DNA from: Candidatus Poribacteria bacterium
Lineage (GTDB): Bacteria; Poribacteria; WGA-4E; PCPOR2b
DNA: 64,000 bases
Reading direction: 5' to 3'
Assembly (NCBI GenBank): GCA_028819845.1
Contig: JAPPKS010000034.1
Coordinates: 50,217-114,216 of the forward strand
The stretch's first letter is position 1, and every line of letters starts with the position of its first letter. Positions 44,543-53,259 of this stretch are shown in pieces. The translations under genes were made by a program, and so were the position numbers. The notes under the pieces are model-generated. The model saw only the letters and a program-made list of their open reading frames with translations, ran no database searches and was not told the origin of the DNA.

Positions 44543-45316
44543 ATGACTACGAAAAGAGAGATTAACGACCGTCTATATGTTGAAACCCCTGAACAAATCA
44601 GAATCAACTATAGTATTGCAGGAATCGGTTCCCGTTTTTATGCCGCATTCGTTGATATCGCCGTGCTAATCCCGCTTATTTGCATAGGTGTCTATGTTAT
44701 CATACGTACCCATGCAGTTCTAGATGAAAATTTTGGTAATTGGCTGGTGGCAATTACCAGCATAGCCATATTCGCGCTCATCTGGGGTTACTATATCGCG
44801 TTTGAGATTACAACAAATGGCCAGTCTCCGGGCAAGCGCGCACTCGGTTTGCGGGTTATCAAAACGAACGGATACCCAATCAACTTTTCAGATTCAGCTA
44901 TAAGGAACTTGGTCCGAATTATCGATTTTCTGCCATTCTGCTACGGCGCCGGGCTAGTCGCTATGCTATTTAACAAAAATTGGCAGCGGTTGGGCGATTT
45001 AGCGGCTGGTACACTCGTTGTTAAAGAGGACGCCGTGGCTTCTCCCAATCCAGTACATCCCCCGACCATCCAAAAGTCGAATTTTGTCTATGCCGGCTGG
45101 ATTCAACCAGCTCAGGTTACCGACGCTGAATTAGCGGCAATACGCGAATATCTCGTACGTCGGCGGACCCTTCCGTTACCGCGCCGGTTGAAATTAGCGC
45201 ACACCATCGGAGACCCTATCGCCCGAAAAATGGGCGGCCATAAACACATTGATTACGACGTATTCCTCGACGAACTCTATGTCCTAAAGACAAACCCACG
45301 CAGCGCCGAATTGTAA
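44543..45316 (+). CDS. RDD-family membrane protein
   Basis: A 257-aa protein with an RDD domain over residues ~15-170. The family signature is visible as RFYAAFVDIAVLIPL in helix 1, NGQSPGKRALGLRVI between helices, and NKNWQRLGDLAAGTLVV at the end, with three to four membrane helices. The C-terminal ~85 residues are soluble (AELAAIREYLVRRR). It is divergent from the SpoIIM-like gene and probably shares the 108-bp promoter region, which contains a CCCGCGCAGCGCGGG hairpin (~44483-44498). RDD proteins are of uncertain function; some act in ion transport. Confidence 0.88.
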   Translation: MTTKREINDRLYVETPEQIRINYSIAGIGSRFYAAFVDIAVLIPLICIGVYVIIRTHAVLDENFGNWLVAITSIAIFALIWGYYIAFEITTNGQSPGKRALGLRVIKTNGYPINFSDSAIRNLVRIIDFLPFCYGAGLVAMLFNKNWQRLGDLAAGTLVVKEDAVASPNPVHPPTIQKSNFVYAGWIQPAQVTDAELAAIREYLVRRRTLPLPRRLKLAHTIGDPIARKMGGHKHIDYDVFLDELYVLKTNPRSAEL

Positions 45317-45449
45317 ATTGTCGGTATCATTGTAGGAGCGATCTCCGAATCGCGGCATTTTAGCATATAGGGCAAACACGTCTTCCTGTAGCAAGTTTCA
45401 CCCCCACCATTAACACCGAAGCCCCAAATGTTCGTACCCACAGTAGGGC

Positions 45450-45765
45450 GCCTGCCGTAGTCACGTCAAATTCGACAGTGGCAAATTCACTTTCTATACT
45501 CAGGACAGCTTTCTCGAAGCGTATAAAAATCTATCAACCCTGCGCCGATGGGACAATTTCTATCCGCGACTCTATTCCATTGCTTCAAATCAAAGCAAGA
45601 ATTTTCATTGTGCCCAAGAAAGACAAGTCGTCACTGCGCTTCTTGCTGAACACGTTTAAAATCATGGAATGGACACGAATGTCGAGGTGTTGCGGGGCAT
45701 CCGAATGTCATCCATCAAAGACTCGTACGAGCCAAAACGAAACTGAAAAAAACTTAAGTGAGGAG
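45450..45765 (+). pseudogene. Decayed ECF sigma domain of a sigma-propeller fusion gene
   Basis: Read in one frame, the DNA gives QDSFLEAYKNLSTLRRWDNF and YSIASNQSKNFHCAQERQVV, almost identical to the sigma2 region of the gene at 57984. That frame meets TAA at 45657-45659. A different frame then gives PNVIHQRLVRAKTKLKK, the end of sigma4. About 50-60 codons of sigma4 and the first half of sigma2 are missing. The frame continuous with the downstream WD40 gene (open from 45478) reads nonsense here. The left limit is approximate. Confidence 0.8.
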
Positions 45766-47805
45766 ATGATTCAAATGATGCACACAGCAATTGCCGAACG
45801 AAAATTACAACCGGGATTCACCGCGCATGTAGTAGAGTTAATCAGTGACGCCAAGATTCAAACCGCACCCCACAAAACCGCGCTGCCTTTGGGGTTATCT
45901 GCTGCGGGCGGGTTAATTCTCCTGCTCTTAAGTTTAAGCCTTCCACACAGCCCGCTTTATCCGGTGGGCGAATGGCTGGGTGGCTCGCTGCCGCTAAAAA
46001 CACAGGTTGTCGAGGATGGTGAACTCCCCGTAGACGTGGAAGCGACTCGAGTTGCGATACTCGGTACTAAAGGGGAAGATGACGATTTTGGACGGAGGCC
46101 AAAACCGCCCAGGTTACCTGCCGCCGTTGGATTTCAAGAATATCAGACGTGGGGTTTGCCGGAAAATGCCATCGCCCGCTTTGAAAAAGGGAAAATTAGT
46201 CAAGGTGACAGAGTAATAGCGTTTTCGCCCGATGGATTACATCTCGCCGTTGCAACGACCATTGGTGTCTGGCTTTATGACGTGCAGACATCTCGTGAAC
46301 TCGCGCTATTCGCCGGCGGTCGGTCCGGCTGGCTTCATGCTGTGGCATTCTCGCCCGATGGCACGCTACTCGCTGCGGGTGACGATGATGACATTAAACT
46401 CTGGGAGGTCGCAACGGGAAACAATATCACCACACTCACCGGGCATACGGAGTTGCCAAGATCTGTGGCGTTCTCGCCCGATGGCGCAAAACTCGTTTCA
46501 GGGTCAATAGATAAAACCGTCAAACTGTGGGAAGTTACAACGGGAGAAAACATCGCCACGCTTAAAGGACATACAGATGCAATCAAATCCGTAGCGTTTT
46601 CACCCGACGGTCTAAAAATCGTTTCAGGGTCCGGTGATAAAACCGTCAGAATGTGGGATGTCGCAACGAGAAAGAGTATCGACGCACTCAAAGGGCATAA
46701 GGATCGCATATCCTCCGTGGCATTTTCGCCTGACGGTTCAATACTTGTCTCAGGATCAGTGAATGGAACTGTTAAACTGTGGGAGGTTGTGTCGGGAAAA
46801 AATATTAAGACTTTCCGAGGGCAAGGAGATGGATTGTACAAGTCCCTCGCGGTCTCACCCAATGGTGCGCTAGTTGCGCATACCACCGGAGACCTTGGAA
46901 CGATTGAACTGCTGGATGTTTCAACAGGAAAAAATATCGTCACGAATTTCAGCCACGCGGGTTCAGTCAACGCTGCGGTGTTCTCGCCTGACGGCACAAA
47001 ACTCGCTATCCCTTTGCTGGCATCACAAGGTGTCAGACTGTGGGACATTGAGACAGGACTAAATACCGGCACACTCAAGCATAGCGGGTGGATTAACTCT
47101 GTTGCTTACTCAATGGACGGCAGGAAACTCGCCTTGGGGTCATGGGCTTCCATCCAACTGTGGGATGTCGAGACAAGAAAAGAGATTGCTGCATTCCAAA
47201 AGCACACGGGTTGGGTCAGTTCTGTGATGTTCTCATCCGACGGCGCGATTCTCGCCTCGGGCGCAGAATCCGTTAAGCTCTGGGACATCGCGACAGGAAA
47301 AAACGTCGCTACACTCACAGCGCATACGGATAGGGTCTCCGCCGTCGCGTTCTCACCCGATGGCACAATACTTGCCTCGGGGTCCGGCGATAAAACCGTA
47401 AAGCTATGGGAGGTTTCGTCTGGAAAAAATATCGCGACGCTCGCTGGGCATATGGATAGAGTGTCCTCTGTGGCGTTCTCACCCGATGGTACAAGAATCG
47501 CCTCGGGGTCATGGGATAACACAATCAAACTGTGGGAGATCTCAACGGGAAAAAATATCGCTACACTCGAGCATGAGGATAGGATCGCCTCTGTGGCATT
47601 TTCACCCGATGGCACGAAACTCGCCTCGGGATCGTGGGCTTCCGTCCAATTGTGGGAGGCCTCGACAGGCAATATCATCACTTCATTTCAAGGCGATCCG
47701 CATCCAGTCACCTCCGTTGCATTCTCGCCGGACGGCACAAAACTAGTTGCGGCGTCAATGGCGGGAACGGTGGTAATGTGGAATTTAGAAACGGATGATG
47801 ATTGA
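45766..47805 (+). CDS. Membrane-anchored WD40 protein, sigma-less paralogue
   Basis: About 679 aa. The frame is open from 45478, but residues before 45766 are an out-of-frame reading of a dead sigma domain. GAGGAG at 45760-45765 lies 9 nt before ATG 45775, and ATG 45766 is the first in-frame codon matching the paralogues. Layout: a linker (ERKLQPGFTAHVVELISDAK), one membrane helix (LPLGLSAAGGLILLLLSLSL), then at least 12 WD40 repeats of the AFSPDGxxLASGS...VKLW type. Linker and helix are nearly identical to those of the two intact sigma-propeller proteins, whose propellers are of a different (TolB) type. It should sit in the inner membrane with the propeller outside. A terminator hairpin follows at 48088-48131. 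It could be a sensor without output or a decaying gene. Confidence 0.8.
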   Translation: MIQMMHTAIAERKLQPGFTAHVVELISDAKIQTAPHKTALPLGLSAAGGLILLLLSLSLPHSPLYPVGEWLGGSLPLKTQVVEDGELPVDVEATRVAILGTKGEDDDFGRRPKPPRLPAAVGFQEYQTWGLPENAIARFEKGKISQGDRVIAFSPDGLHLAVATTIGVWLYDVQTSRELALFAGGRSGWLHAVAFSPDGTLLAAGDDDDIKLWEVATGNNITTLTGHTELPRSVAFSPDGAKLVSGSIDKTVKLWEVTTGENIATLKGHTDAIKSVAFSPDGLKIVSGSGDKTVRMWDVATRKSIDALKGHKDRISSVAFSPDGSILVSGSVNGTVKLWEVVSGKNIKTFRGQGDGLYKSLAVSPNGALVAHTTGDLGTIELLDVSTGKNIVTNFSHAGSVNAAVFSPDGTKLAIPLLASQGVRLWDIETGLNTGTLKHSGWINSVAYSMDGRKLALGSWASIQLWDVETRKEIAAFQKHTGWVSSVMFSSDGAILASGAESVKLWDIATGKNVATLTAHTDRVSAVAFSPDGTILASGSGDKTVKLWEVSSGKNIATLAGHMDRVSSVAFSPDGTRIASGSWDNTIKLWEISTGKNIATLEHEDRIASVAFSPDGTKLASGSWASVQLWEASTGNIITSFQGDPHPVTSVAFSPDGTKLVAASMAGTVVMWNLETDDD

Positions 47806-48729
47806 GGCTACGATGCCGATAAACCCTCGTCTCACAGTGCAATATCCAGACACTCCGCATCGGATTGCAGGAAAACTCAAAGTATAGTATTAGTCAAAAC
47901 GAAAATTTACGTACGCGAGTGTTTCCATCGAAGAGTTCTCCCCCTTGCCAAGGGGGAGTTAGAGGGGGTCTAGACCAAGCGAGAAATCGTCGCCAATGTC
48001 TACTATCACCTTGACCATAAAAACAACTCAAAGCACCAAGAAAGGAACATTTTTTATCTTGGTTGCCATGACTATCGCACACCTCGCGGCGTCCATTTGC
48101 TCCAATTTCACGGCAGACGGACGCCTTTTTCTTTTCCATACCGTACGTAGAACACATCTGTATTGCATGCTTTTTGAAGCCGTTACGACTAAAAATTATA
48201 AATTTACTCATTGGTTTGTGGGAGAGGCTTCCTAGCCTCGATTATAATTCAGCCAATTCCTCCTTGTGCAAACGTCAACCTAAATGACTATACCCTTTGT
48301 CCCTCAATATATTCATCAGTGCATTATCAATTCCTTGTGAGCGGACGCAACATCCTAAAATCCTGTAAATCCTGATTCAGACATCGGCATCGCCCAAAGC
48401 AAATGTGCCTTTTTTTTGAAAAAAAATTTACCCGATGTAATAATTCGATTGTGGGCGGCGTCTATGACTACGGATAATCATACTTTTTGTCCGAATCGCG
48501 GACTAAACCGCCTCCAGTGTGAATCTCGTCGACGGATTCGTTGGACGACATCGGAATCTTTCCGATGCAAACTTAGGTATATTAGCAGCCAATACGGTCT
48601 GATTCACCTTTTTTCATGGGGACCGCGGTTTTGAGGGTTGCGGCACCTCTGAGCATACAGTCACGGATAAACATGGCTCCACCGATAAGGGAATACAAAC
48701 CTAATCATTCGCATAAGGAGTTTACACAT
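47806..48729. other. Long spacer with terminator and duplicated upstream segment
   Basis: No gene is supported in ~920 bp. It contains a perfect hairpin CTCCCCCTTG-C-CAAGGGGGAG (47938-47958), a terminator (48088-48131) and a GTGGGAGAGGCTTCC palindrome (48218-48244). The tract 48280-48470 resembles the spacer before the gene at 57984 (TCCTGTAAATCCTGATTCAGAC, TTACCCGATGTAATAATTCG). The last ~100 bp lead into the TonB-like gene. Confidence 0.55.
48088..48131 (+). terminator. Rho-independent terminator after the WD40 paralogue
   Basis: GGCGTCCATTTGC and the imperfect complement GGCAGACGGACGCC form a stem followed by TTTTT. It closely matches the terminator at 57660-57702, behind a related gene. 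Confidence 0.7.
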
Positions 48730-49521
48730 ATGAAATCTCATCATAAGTACCGCTTCTGGTTAATGTCTCTAGCGGTACATCTATGTCTCGCGATAGTCTT
48801 CAGTTTAATCGCCATCAACCAAATTAATTCGATCGAAGTTGATGCTTTAAATGTGAGCATTTTTAAAGTGAAACCCATAAAGCCCGTAGAGAAATTACCG
48901 TATGTCAAGACACCTATTGCCACGCCGATAATACCTATGCCTGACATTCAAATCGAACGACAGATAGCGTCGTCGCAGTCCCGGGCTCTGACGACTCATC
49001 CTGGACGATCTGCCTCCGTATTTGCGGCGAAGGCCCCGGCGGTGGATTCCCTAGTTTCTCAATCTACCCCGCAATCTGAACGCGCCGAAATATCTGTCGA
49101 GGGACTCGTACAGTCTTCTCGTGTCAATCGCCAACCGGCCCAACCTCTTGCTACTGCTGTCGATCTTCCGTTTCACTCAAATGCGCCGCTAACGTCGGGG
49201 ATGAGCGGAGGCGGTTCGCTCTCGGAAGGGGTAGGCGGCGGTTACGGCGGTGGACGTAGAGCTGTCAGTTCGGGAAGCAATGTGGATGGTACAAGGGAAA
49301 GCGGGCGTGTTGGACTGATGTCGTTGATTGGCGCCGAAGGTGCTGCCAAAATTGACGACGCGCTTACCGATGTCGCCGACAAGGTAGCGCTGGGAGGCGG
49401 CGTGCCTGAACTCCCGCATGGTACTCCCGGTGCTATCGTGGTGGGTCGCGGACGCAATATTATGGGGCGGTTAAACTTGGCACGTTTTGAAGATCCCCTA
49501 CACCCTAGTGCGGACATATGA
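48730..49521 (+). CDS. TonB-like N-terminal half of a DUF4159 protein, ended by in-frame TGA
   Basis: 263 aa from ATG 48730 (AAGGAG 9 nt upstream) to a TGA at 49519-49521. A short cytoplasmic N-terminus is followed by one membrane helix (FWLMSLAVHLCLAIVFSLIA), then a proline-rich periplasmic stretch (VKPIKPVEKLPYVKTPIATP) like TonB, a Gly/Ser-rich region (GGGYGGGRRAV) and a conserved-looking end (IMGRLNLARFEDP). Beyond the TGA the same frame stays open and runs into the DUF4159 domain (next entry) without a frameshift. The most likely history is one gene of ~538 codons with a Trp TGG changed to TGA. Readthrough is possible but not shown. Confidence 0.7.
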   Translation: MKSHHKYRFWLMSLAVHLCLAIVFSLIAINQINSIEVDALNVSIFKVKPIKPVEKLPYVKTPIATPIIPMPDIQIERQIASSQSRALTTHPGRSASVFAAKAPAVDSLVSQSTPQSERAEISVEGLVQSSRVNRQPAQPLATAVDLPFHSNAPLTSGMSGGGSLSEGVGGGYGGGRRAVSSGSNVDGTRESGRVGLMSLIGAEGAAKIDDALTDVADKVALGGGVPELPHGTPGAIVVGRGRNIMGRLNLARFEDPLHPSADI

Positions 49522-49569
49522 GGCAGCGGTGTCGGCAATTTCCGATTTGGGGCAGGTCTGTCCTATCTA

Positions 49570-50346
49570 GTGCAATCGCTGAATGAAAAAACTAAGATAA
49601 AAACACAGTTTGTTGATGCAGTCCAGATGAACGATGCCGCGTTATTTCAGGCACCAATCATTTTCATGGAGCCGATACCTGGGGGCTCAAATATAAGTCC
49701 AGAACACCTGACACGAGTGTTCAACTCTCACAGTAATCCAATTTGGAATACGAGGCGACCGGGTGGATTAAACAAATACACTGACGCTGAAGTTCAAAGT
49801 CTGCGAGAGTATGTGCTGCATCGTGGGGGATTCATCTATATGGCCACACATGGAAATGCGAAAAACGCAATGATAGGCACAAGGAAGGTACTTCGGAATC
49901 TCCTGCCAGAGCATCAACTCGGCATTGTTCGCAACAATCATCCGATATACAACACTTATTATTCGCTAAATGGCCCCTTACGATTTCCTTTGCGCAAGAT
50001 TACCTTCATGGGAGACCATAGCATTCCCCTTCACTTTGGACGTTATTCCGAACTGCAAGGTATCACTATTGATGGGCGTCTTGCCGTCTTAGTTGATACC
50101 GAACAGATGATGCATGTAATCGATGGAGCAGTTCAGAAACCCTTCTATGGCAAGTTCGAGAATCAGAATCAAATTCTGGCGGAACTTGCGCCCCACGCAG
50201 CGCGCCAACTAATCAACATTGTCATCTATGCGATTACGCATGGGAATATTTCGGATTACAGCAACTACATTCCCGAAACGGTTTTGAATGATTCAGTCGA
50301 CAACGGTTTTTGGAAGAATGCACCAAATGTCACTCTGTTTCGATAG
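49570..50346 (+). CDS. DUF4159 domain, downstream half of a split gene
   Basis: 258 aa if started at GTG 49570; the frame is open back to the TGA at 49519. The DUF4159 fold is marked by APIIFMEPIPGG, LREYVLHRGGFIYMATHG, KITFMGDHSIPL and the C-terminal AARQLINIVIYAITHG. These domains belong to a class I glutamine-amidotransferase-like group and are often exported with a TonB-like N-terminal half, as here. No good ribosome-binding site precedes GTG 49570, which supports a pseudogene or a readthrough product rather than an independent gene. Function unknown. Confidence 0.7.
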   Translation: MQSLNEKTKIKTQFVDAVQMNDAALFQAPIIFMEPIPGGSNISPEHLTRVFNSHSNPIWNTRRPGGLNKYTDAEVQSLREYVLHRGGFIYMATHGNAKNAMIGTRKVLRNLLPEHQLGIVRNNHPIYNTYYSLNGPLRFPLRKITFMGDHSIPLHFGRYSELQGITIDGRLAVLVDTEQMMHVIDGAVQKPFYGKFENQNQILAELAPHAARQLINIVIYAITHGNISDYSNYIPETVLNDSVDNGFWKNAPNVTLFR

Positions 50347-50887
50347 TTCTGTCCCTGCTGCAACCCCCTTTTCATACTGGGTTGCTATTGCTCGGAAATG
50401 ACGCCGCAATTACTTGCCTTACATACGAAAAAGAGATAAGGTACACGTTGAAACCCGATAATTATAGTTCCTACGAAAGTTACCTAGTAATCGCTCTTGA
50501 ACTCTTCTATAGGCTTTAACCCGTGACACTTGCGCTACAAAGTTGTATCAACGCTGCAACAGCTCTCGCCAATACAATCTTGCCTGTTCCCAGACCCGGG
50601 CGGATGATGTTTTGAAAACTAGCATTGGCACACAATTTGCTTGATACGAATCCACAGAAATTTTCGCTTCCGTCATTGCTATTATGAGTGAAAGGTAAGT
50701 TGAATAACTAAAGACGCAGGACAAACCGAAACCTTTCAGTACGAGGGCGGAAAAAGATTAAATGACCTCTCTCGAAAACGGATTTGGATTATTCCATCAG
50801 GTCTAACAGGTTCTAAATCCGAGGTTGTGCGAAAAAAGACAAATTGAAAGGATGCTTCCCCTAATTCAAAGATGGAGGATTATTCGG
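50347..50887. other. Spacer before the exported WD40 gene
   Basis: About 540 bp. Two short frames at the left are not supported by homology or ribosome-binding sites. No repeat, hairpin or promoter stands out. Confidence 0.4.
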
Positions 50888-53113
50888 ATGAAGTACGCTA
50901 TGTTTTTCACGCTTAGCTTAATGTTCATTTCCGCTCTATGTCCACCGCTCAGCGTCGCCCAAGATTATTCGAAATGGAGTCTACCGGAAGGGGCTAAAGT
51001 GCGCATTGGAAAAGGTATTATAAGTGAGATACAGTTTTCGCCCGACGGCAATCGGCTTGCGGTGGCTAGCAGTATTGGTATTTGGCTGTACAATACATTA
51101 ACCCATCAAGAAATTGCACTGCTCACCGGGCACACGTTTGGGGTCGAGAGCGTAGCGTTCAGTCCTGATGGCGGCACTATTGCAAGTGGGGGTGCAGACC
51201 GTACCGTCCGACTGTGGAACGCCGATTCAGGCGAACTCCTGCTAACGCTCACCGGGCACACGTTTGGGGTCGAGAGCGTAGCGTTCAGTCCGGATGGCAG
51301 CGCTATCGCAAGTGGGGGCGCAGACCGTACCGTCCGACTGTGGAACGCCGATTCAGGCGAACTCCTGCAAAAGTTTACCGGCATAGGCTCCGCGGTCGAG
51401 AGCGTAGCGTTCAGTCCTGATGGCGGCACCATCGCAGGTGGGTGTGAGGACGCCGCCATTCGTCTGTGGGACGCCGATACGGGAGAACGCCTTCATACGC
51501 TCACCGGGCATTCGAATCCGATCGAAAGCGTTGCATTCAATCCGGATGGACGCACCATCGCCAGCGCCAGCGCCAGCTGGCGTAATGATAATACCATCCG
51601 ACTGTGGAACGCCGATACAGGAGAACACCTGCACACGCTCGCCTGGGGTAATACTGGATTCAAGAGCGTAGCGTTCAGTCCTGATGGCGGCACTCTTGCC
51701 AGTGGGGGTACGGGCGGTAGCATCCATCTGTGGGACGCAAATACGGGCGATCATCTGCGAAGGTTCACCCGCCATACGGATTGGGTCATTAGCGTTGCAT
51801 TCAATCCCGATGGACGCACCATCGCCAGCGCCGGCGGGCGTAATGATAATACCCTCCGCCTGTGGGACGCTCACAGAGGAGGACAACTGCAAGCGTTCAC
51901 TGGGCATACGTCTAGGGTCGATTGCGTTGCGTTCAGTCCCAATGGCGGCACCGTCGCTAATGGGAGCGAGGATGCTACTATCCGATTGTGGGACGCCAGC
52001 ACGGGAAAACACCAGAAAAGGTACAGGGTGCACATGTCTGATGTTCTTAGCGTTGCGTTCAATCCCAAGGGTGGTTCCATCGTAAGTAGTAGTTGGGACA
52101 ATACCATCTGGTTGACGGACACCGATACGGACAAACATTTGCTATCGCTAATAGGACATAGAGATGAAGTCCTGAGTGTTGCGTTTAGTCCCAATGGACG
52201 CCTGATCGCAAGCGGTGGAGGTTTGGACCGTACCATCCGTCTGTGGGACGTTGATACGGGAAGACAGTTGCGGGAGTTCACCGGACATTCGGGTTGGGTC
52301 AATAGCGTTGTATTCAGTCCCGATGGACTTATCATCGCCAGCGGAAGTGATGATAATACCATCCGACTGTGGAACACCCATAGGATAAAACACAAGCGAA
52401 CACTTAGAGGGCATACGGGTGCGGTTCGGAGCGTTGCGTTTAGTCCCGATGGACGCATCATCGCGAGTGGGGGTTGGGACCGTACCATTCGTCTGTGGGA
52501 CGCTGATGCGGGAAAGCAGTTGCTAGAGCTGACCGGACATAGGTCTGCGGTCAATAGCGTTGCATTCAGTTCCGATGGCACCACCATCGCAAGTGGAAGC
52601 GGGGACACTACCATCCGATTGTGGGAAGCCGATACAGGAAAACACCTGCTAACGCTCACTGGGCATACGGATGAGGTTCGAAGCGTCGCGTTTAATCCAA
52701 ATGGACGCACCATCGCCAGTGGGAGTTGGGACGGTACCGTGTTGTTGTGGATAAATCCCTTTTCAACCGCATTTGCGGTAGAACCGTCGGAAAAACTATC
52801 CACGTCGTTGGGAAACATCAAACGGACAGCGTTGCTGCAGAATTATCCGAATCCGTTCAACCCTGAAACGTGGATCCCGTACCAGTTGGCAGTCGATGCC
52901 CTTGTGATGTTGAAAATCTATGACCAGAGCGGTCAAATCGTACGTAAGCTAGACGTTGGACGCAAAAAAGCGGGAATCTACCGAGGCAAAGCAAAAGCCG
53001 CGTATTGGGACGGCCGTAATCAAAACGGAGATCCCGTCACAAGCGGCACCTATTTCTACCAACTCCGCGCGGGTGATTACACCGCTATACGGCGGATGGC
53101 AATCGTCAAGTAG
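50888..53113 (+). CDS. Exported WD40 protein with FlgD/sorting-type C-terminus
   Basis: 741 aa from ATG 50888 (GGAGG 10 nt upstream; the frame is open from 50825). A signal peptide (FFTLSLMFISALCPPLSVAQ) is followed by ~14 WD40 repeats of about 42 aa each (SVAFSPDGGTIASGG...IRLWDADTG), enough for two seven-bladed propellers. The C-terminal ~95 residues form a FlgD-Ig/CTD module: LLQNYPNPFNPETWIPYQLA, a KIYDQSGQIVRKL strand, then YWDGRNQNGDPV and TYFYQLRAGDY. This ending is typical for surface proteins of Poribacteria-like genomes and resembles type IX sorting domains. The first two repeats are 126-bp near-copies at DNA level. It may be a surface adhesin or scaffold. Confidence 0.88.
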   Translation: MKYAMFFTLSLMFISALCPPLSVAQDYSKWSLPEGAKVRIGKGIISEIQFSPDGNRLAVASSIGIWLYNTLTHQEIALLTGHTFGVESVAFSPDGGTIASGGADRTVRLWNADSGELLLTLTGHTFGVESVAFSPDGSAIASGGADRTVRLWNADSGELLQKFTGIGSAVESVAFSPDGGTIAGGCEDAAIRLWDADTGERLHTLTGHSNPIESVAFNPDGRTIASASASWRNDNTIRLWNADTGEHLHTLAWGNTGFKSVAFSPDGGTLASGGTGGSIHLWDANTGDHLRRFTRHTDWVISVAFNPDGRTIASAGGRNDNTLRLWDAHRGGQLQAFTGHTSRVDCVAFSPNGGTVANGSEDATIRLWDASTGKHQKRYRVHMSDVLSVAFNPKGGSIVSSSWDNTIWLTDTDTDKHLLSLIGHRDEVLSVAFSPNGRLIASGGGLDRTIRLWDVDTGRQLREFTGHSGWVNSVVFSPDGLIIASGSDDNTIRLWNTHRIKHKRTLRGHTGAVRSVAFSPDGRIIASGGWDRTIRLWDADAGKQLLELTGHRSAVNSVAFSSDGTTIASGSGDTTIRLWEADTGKHLLTLTGHTDEVRSVAFNPNGRTIASGSWDGTVLLWINPFSTAFAVEPSEKLSTSLGNIKRTALLQNYPNPFNPETWIPYQLAVDALVMLKIYDQSGQIVRKLDVGRKKAGIYRGKAKAAYWDGRNQNGDPVTSGTYFYQLRAGDYTAIRRMAIVK
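51124..51375 (+). repeat. 126-bp tandem repeat inside the WD40 gene
   Basis: Units 51124-51249 and 51250-51375 differ at only a few positions and encode the repeat beginning HTFGVESVAFSPDG. This points to recent blade duplication. Confidence 0.8.
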
Positions 53114-53259
53114 ACCACACATTAGGGTGAGAATCCTCAAAAATTCTAAAAAGCCAGTCACAGAAATCGCTGCCAACAAGATGATTAGATTCGATTGAAC
53201 GTATTAACGGCAATCAATTTGTCTATAGATAGGGAGGTTTCAACGGGAGGGGAGGTACT

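Noticed and set aside
45478-45765. N-terminal extension of the WD40 paralogue in its own frame
   Set aside because: The residues are an out-of-frame reading of a decayed sigma domain, so the protein most likely starts at 45766 or 45775.
46335-47681. Long minus-strand frames opposite the WD40 gene (247 and 191 codons)
   Set aside because: They are antisense shadows produced by the regular WD40 codon pattern; the same happens at 51353-52821.
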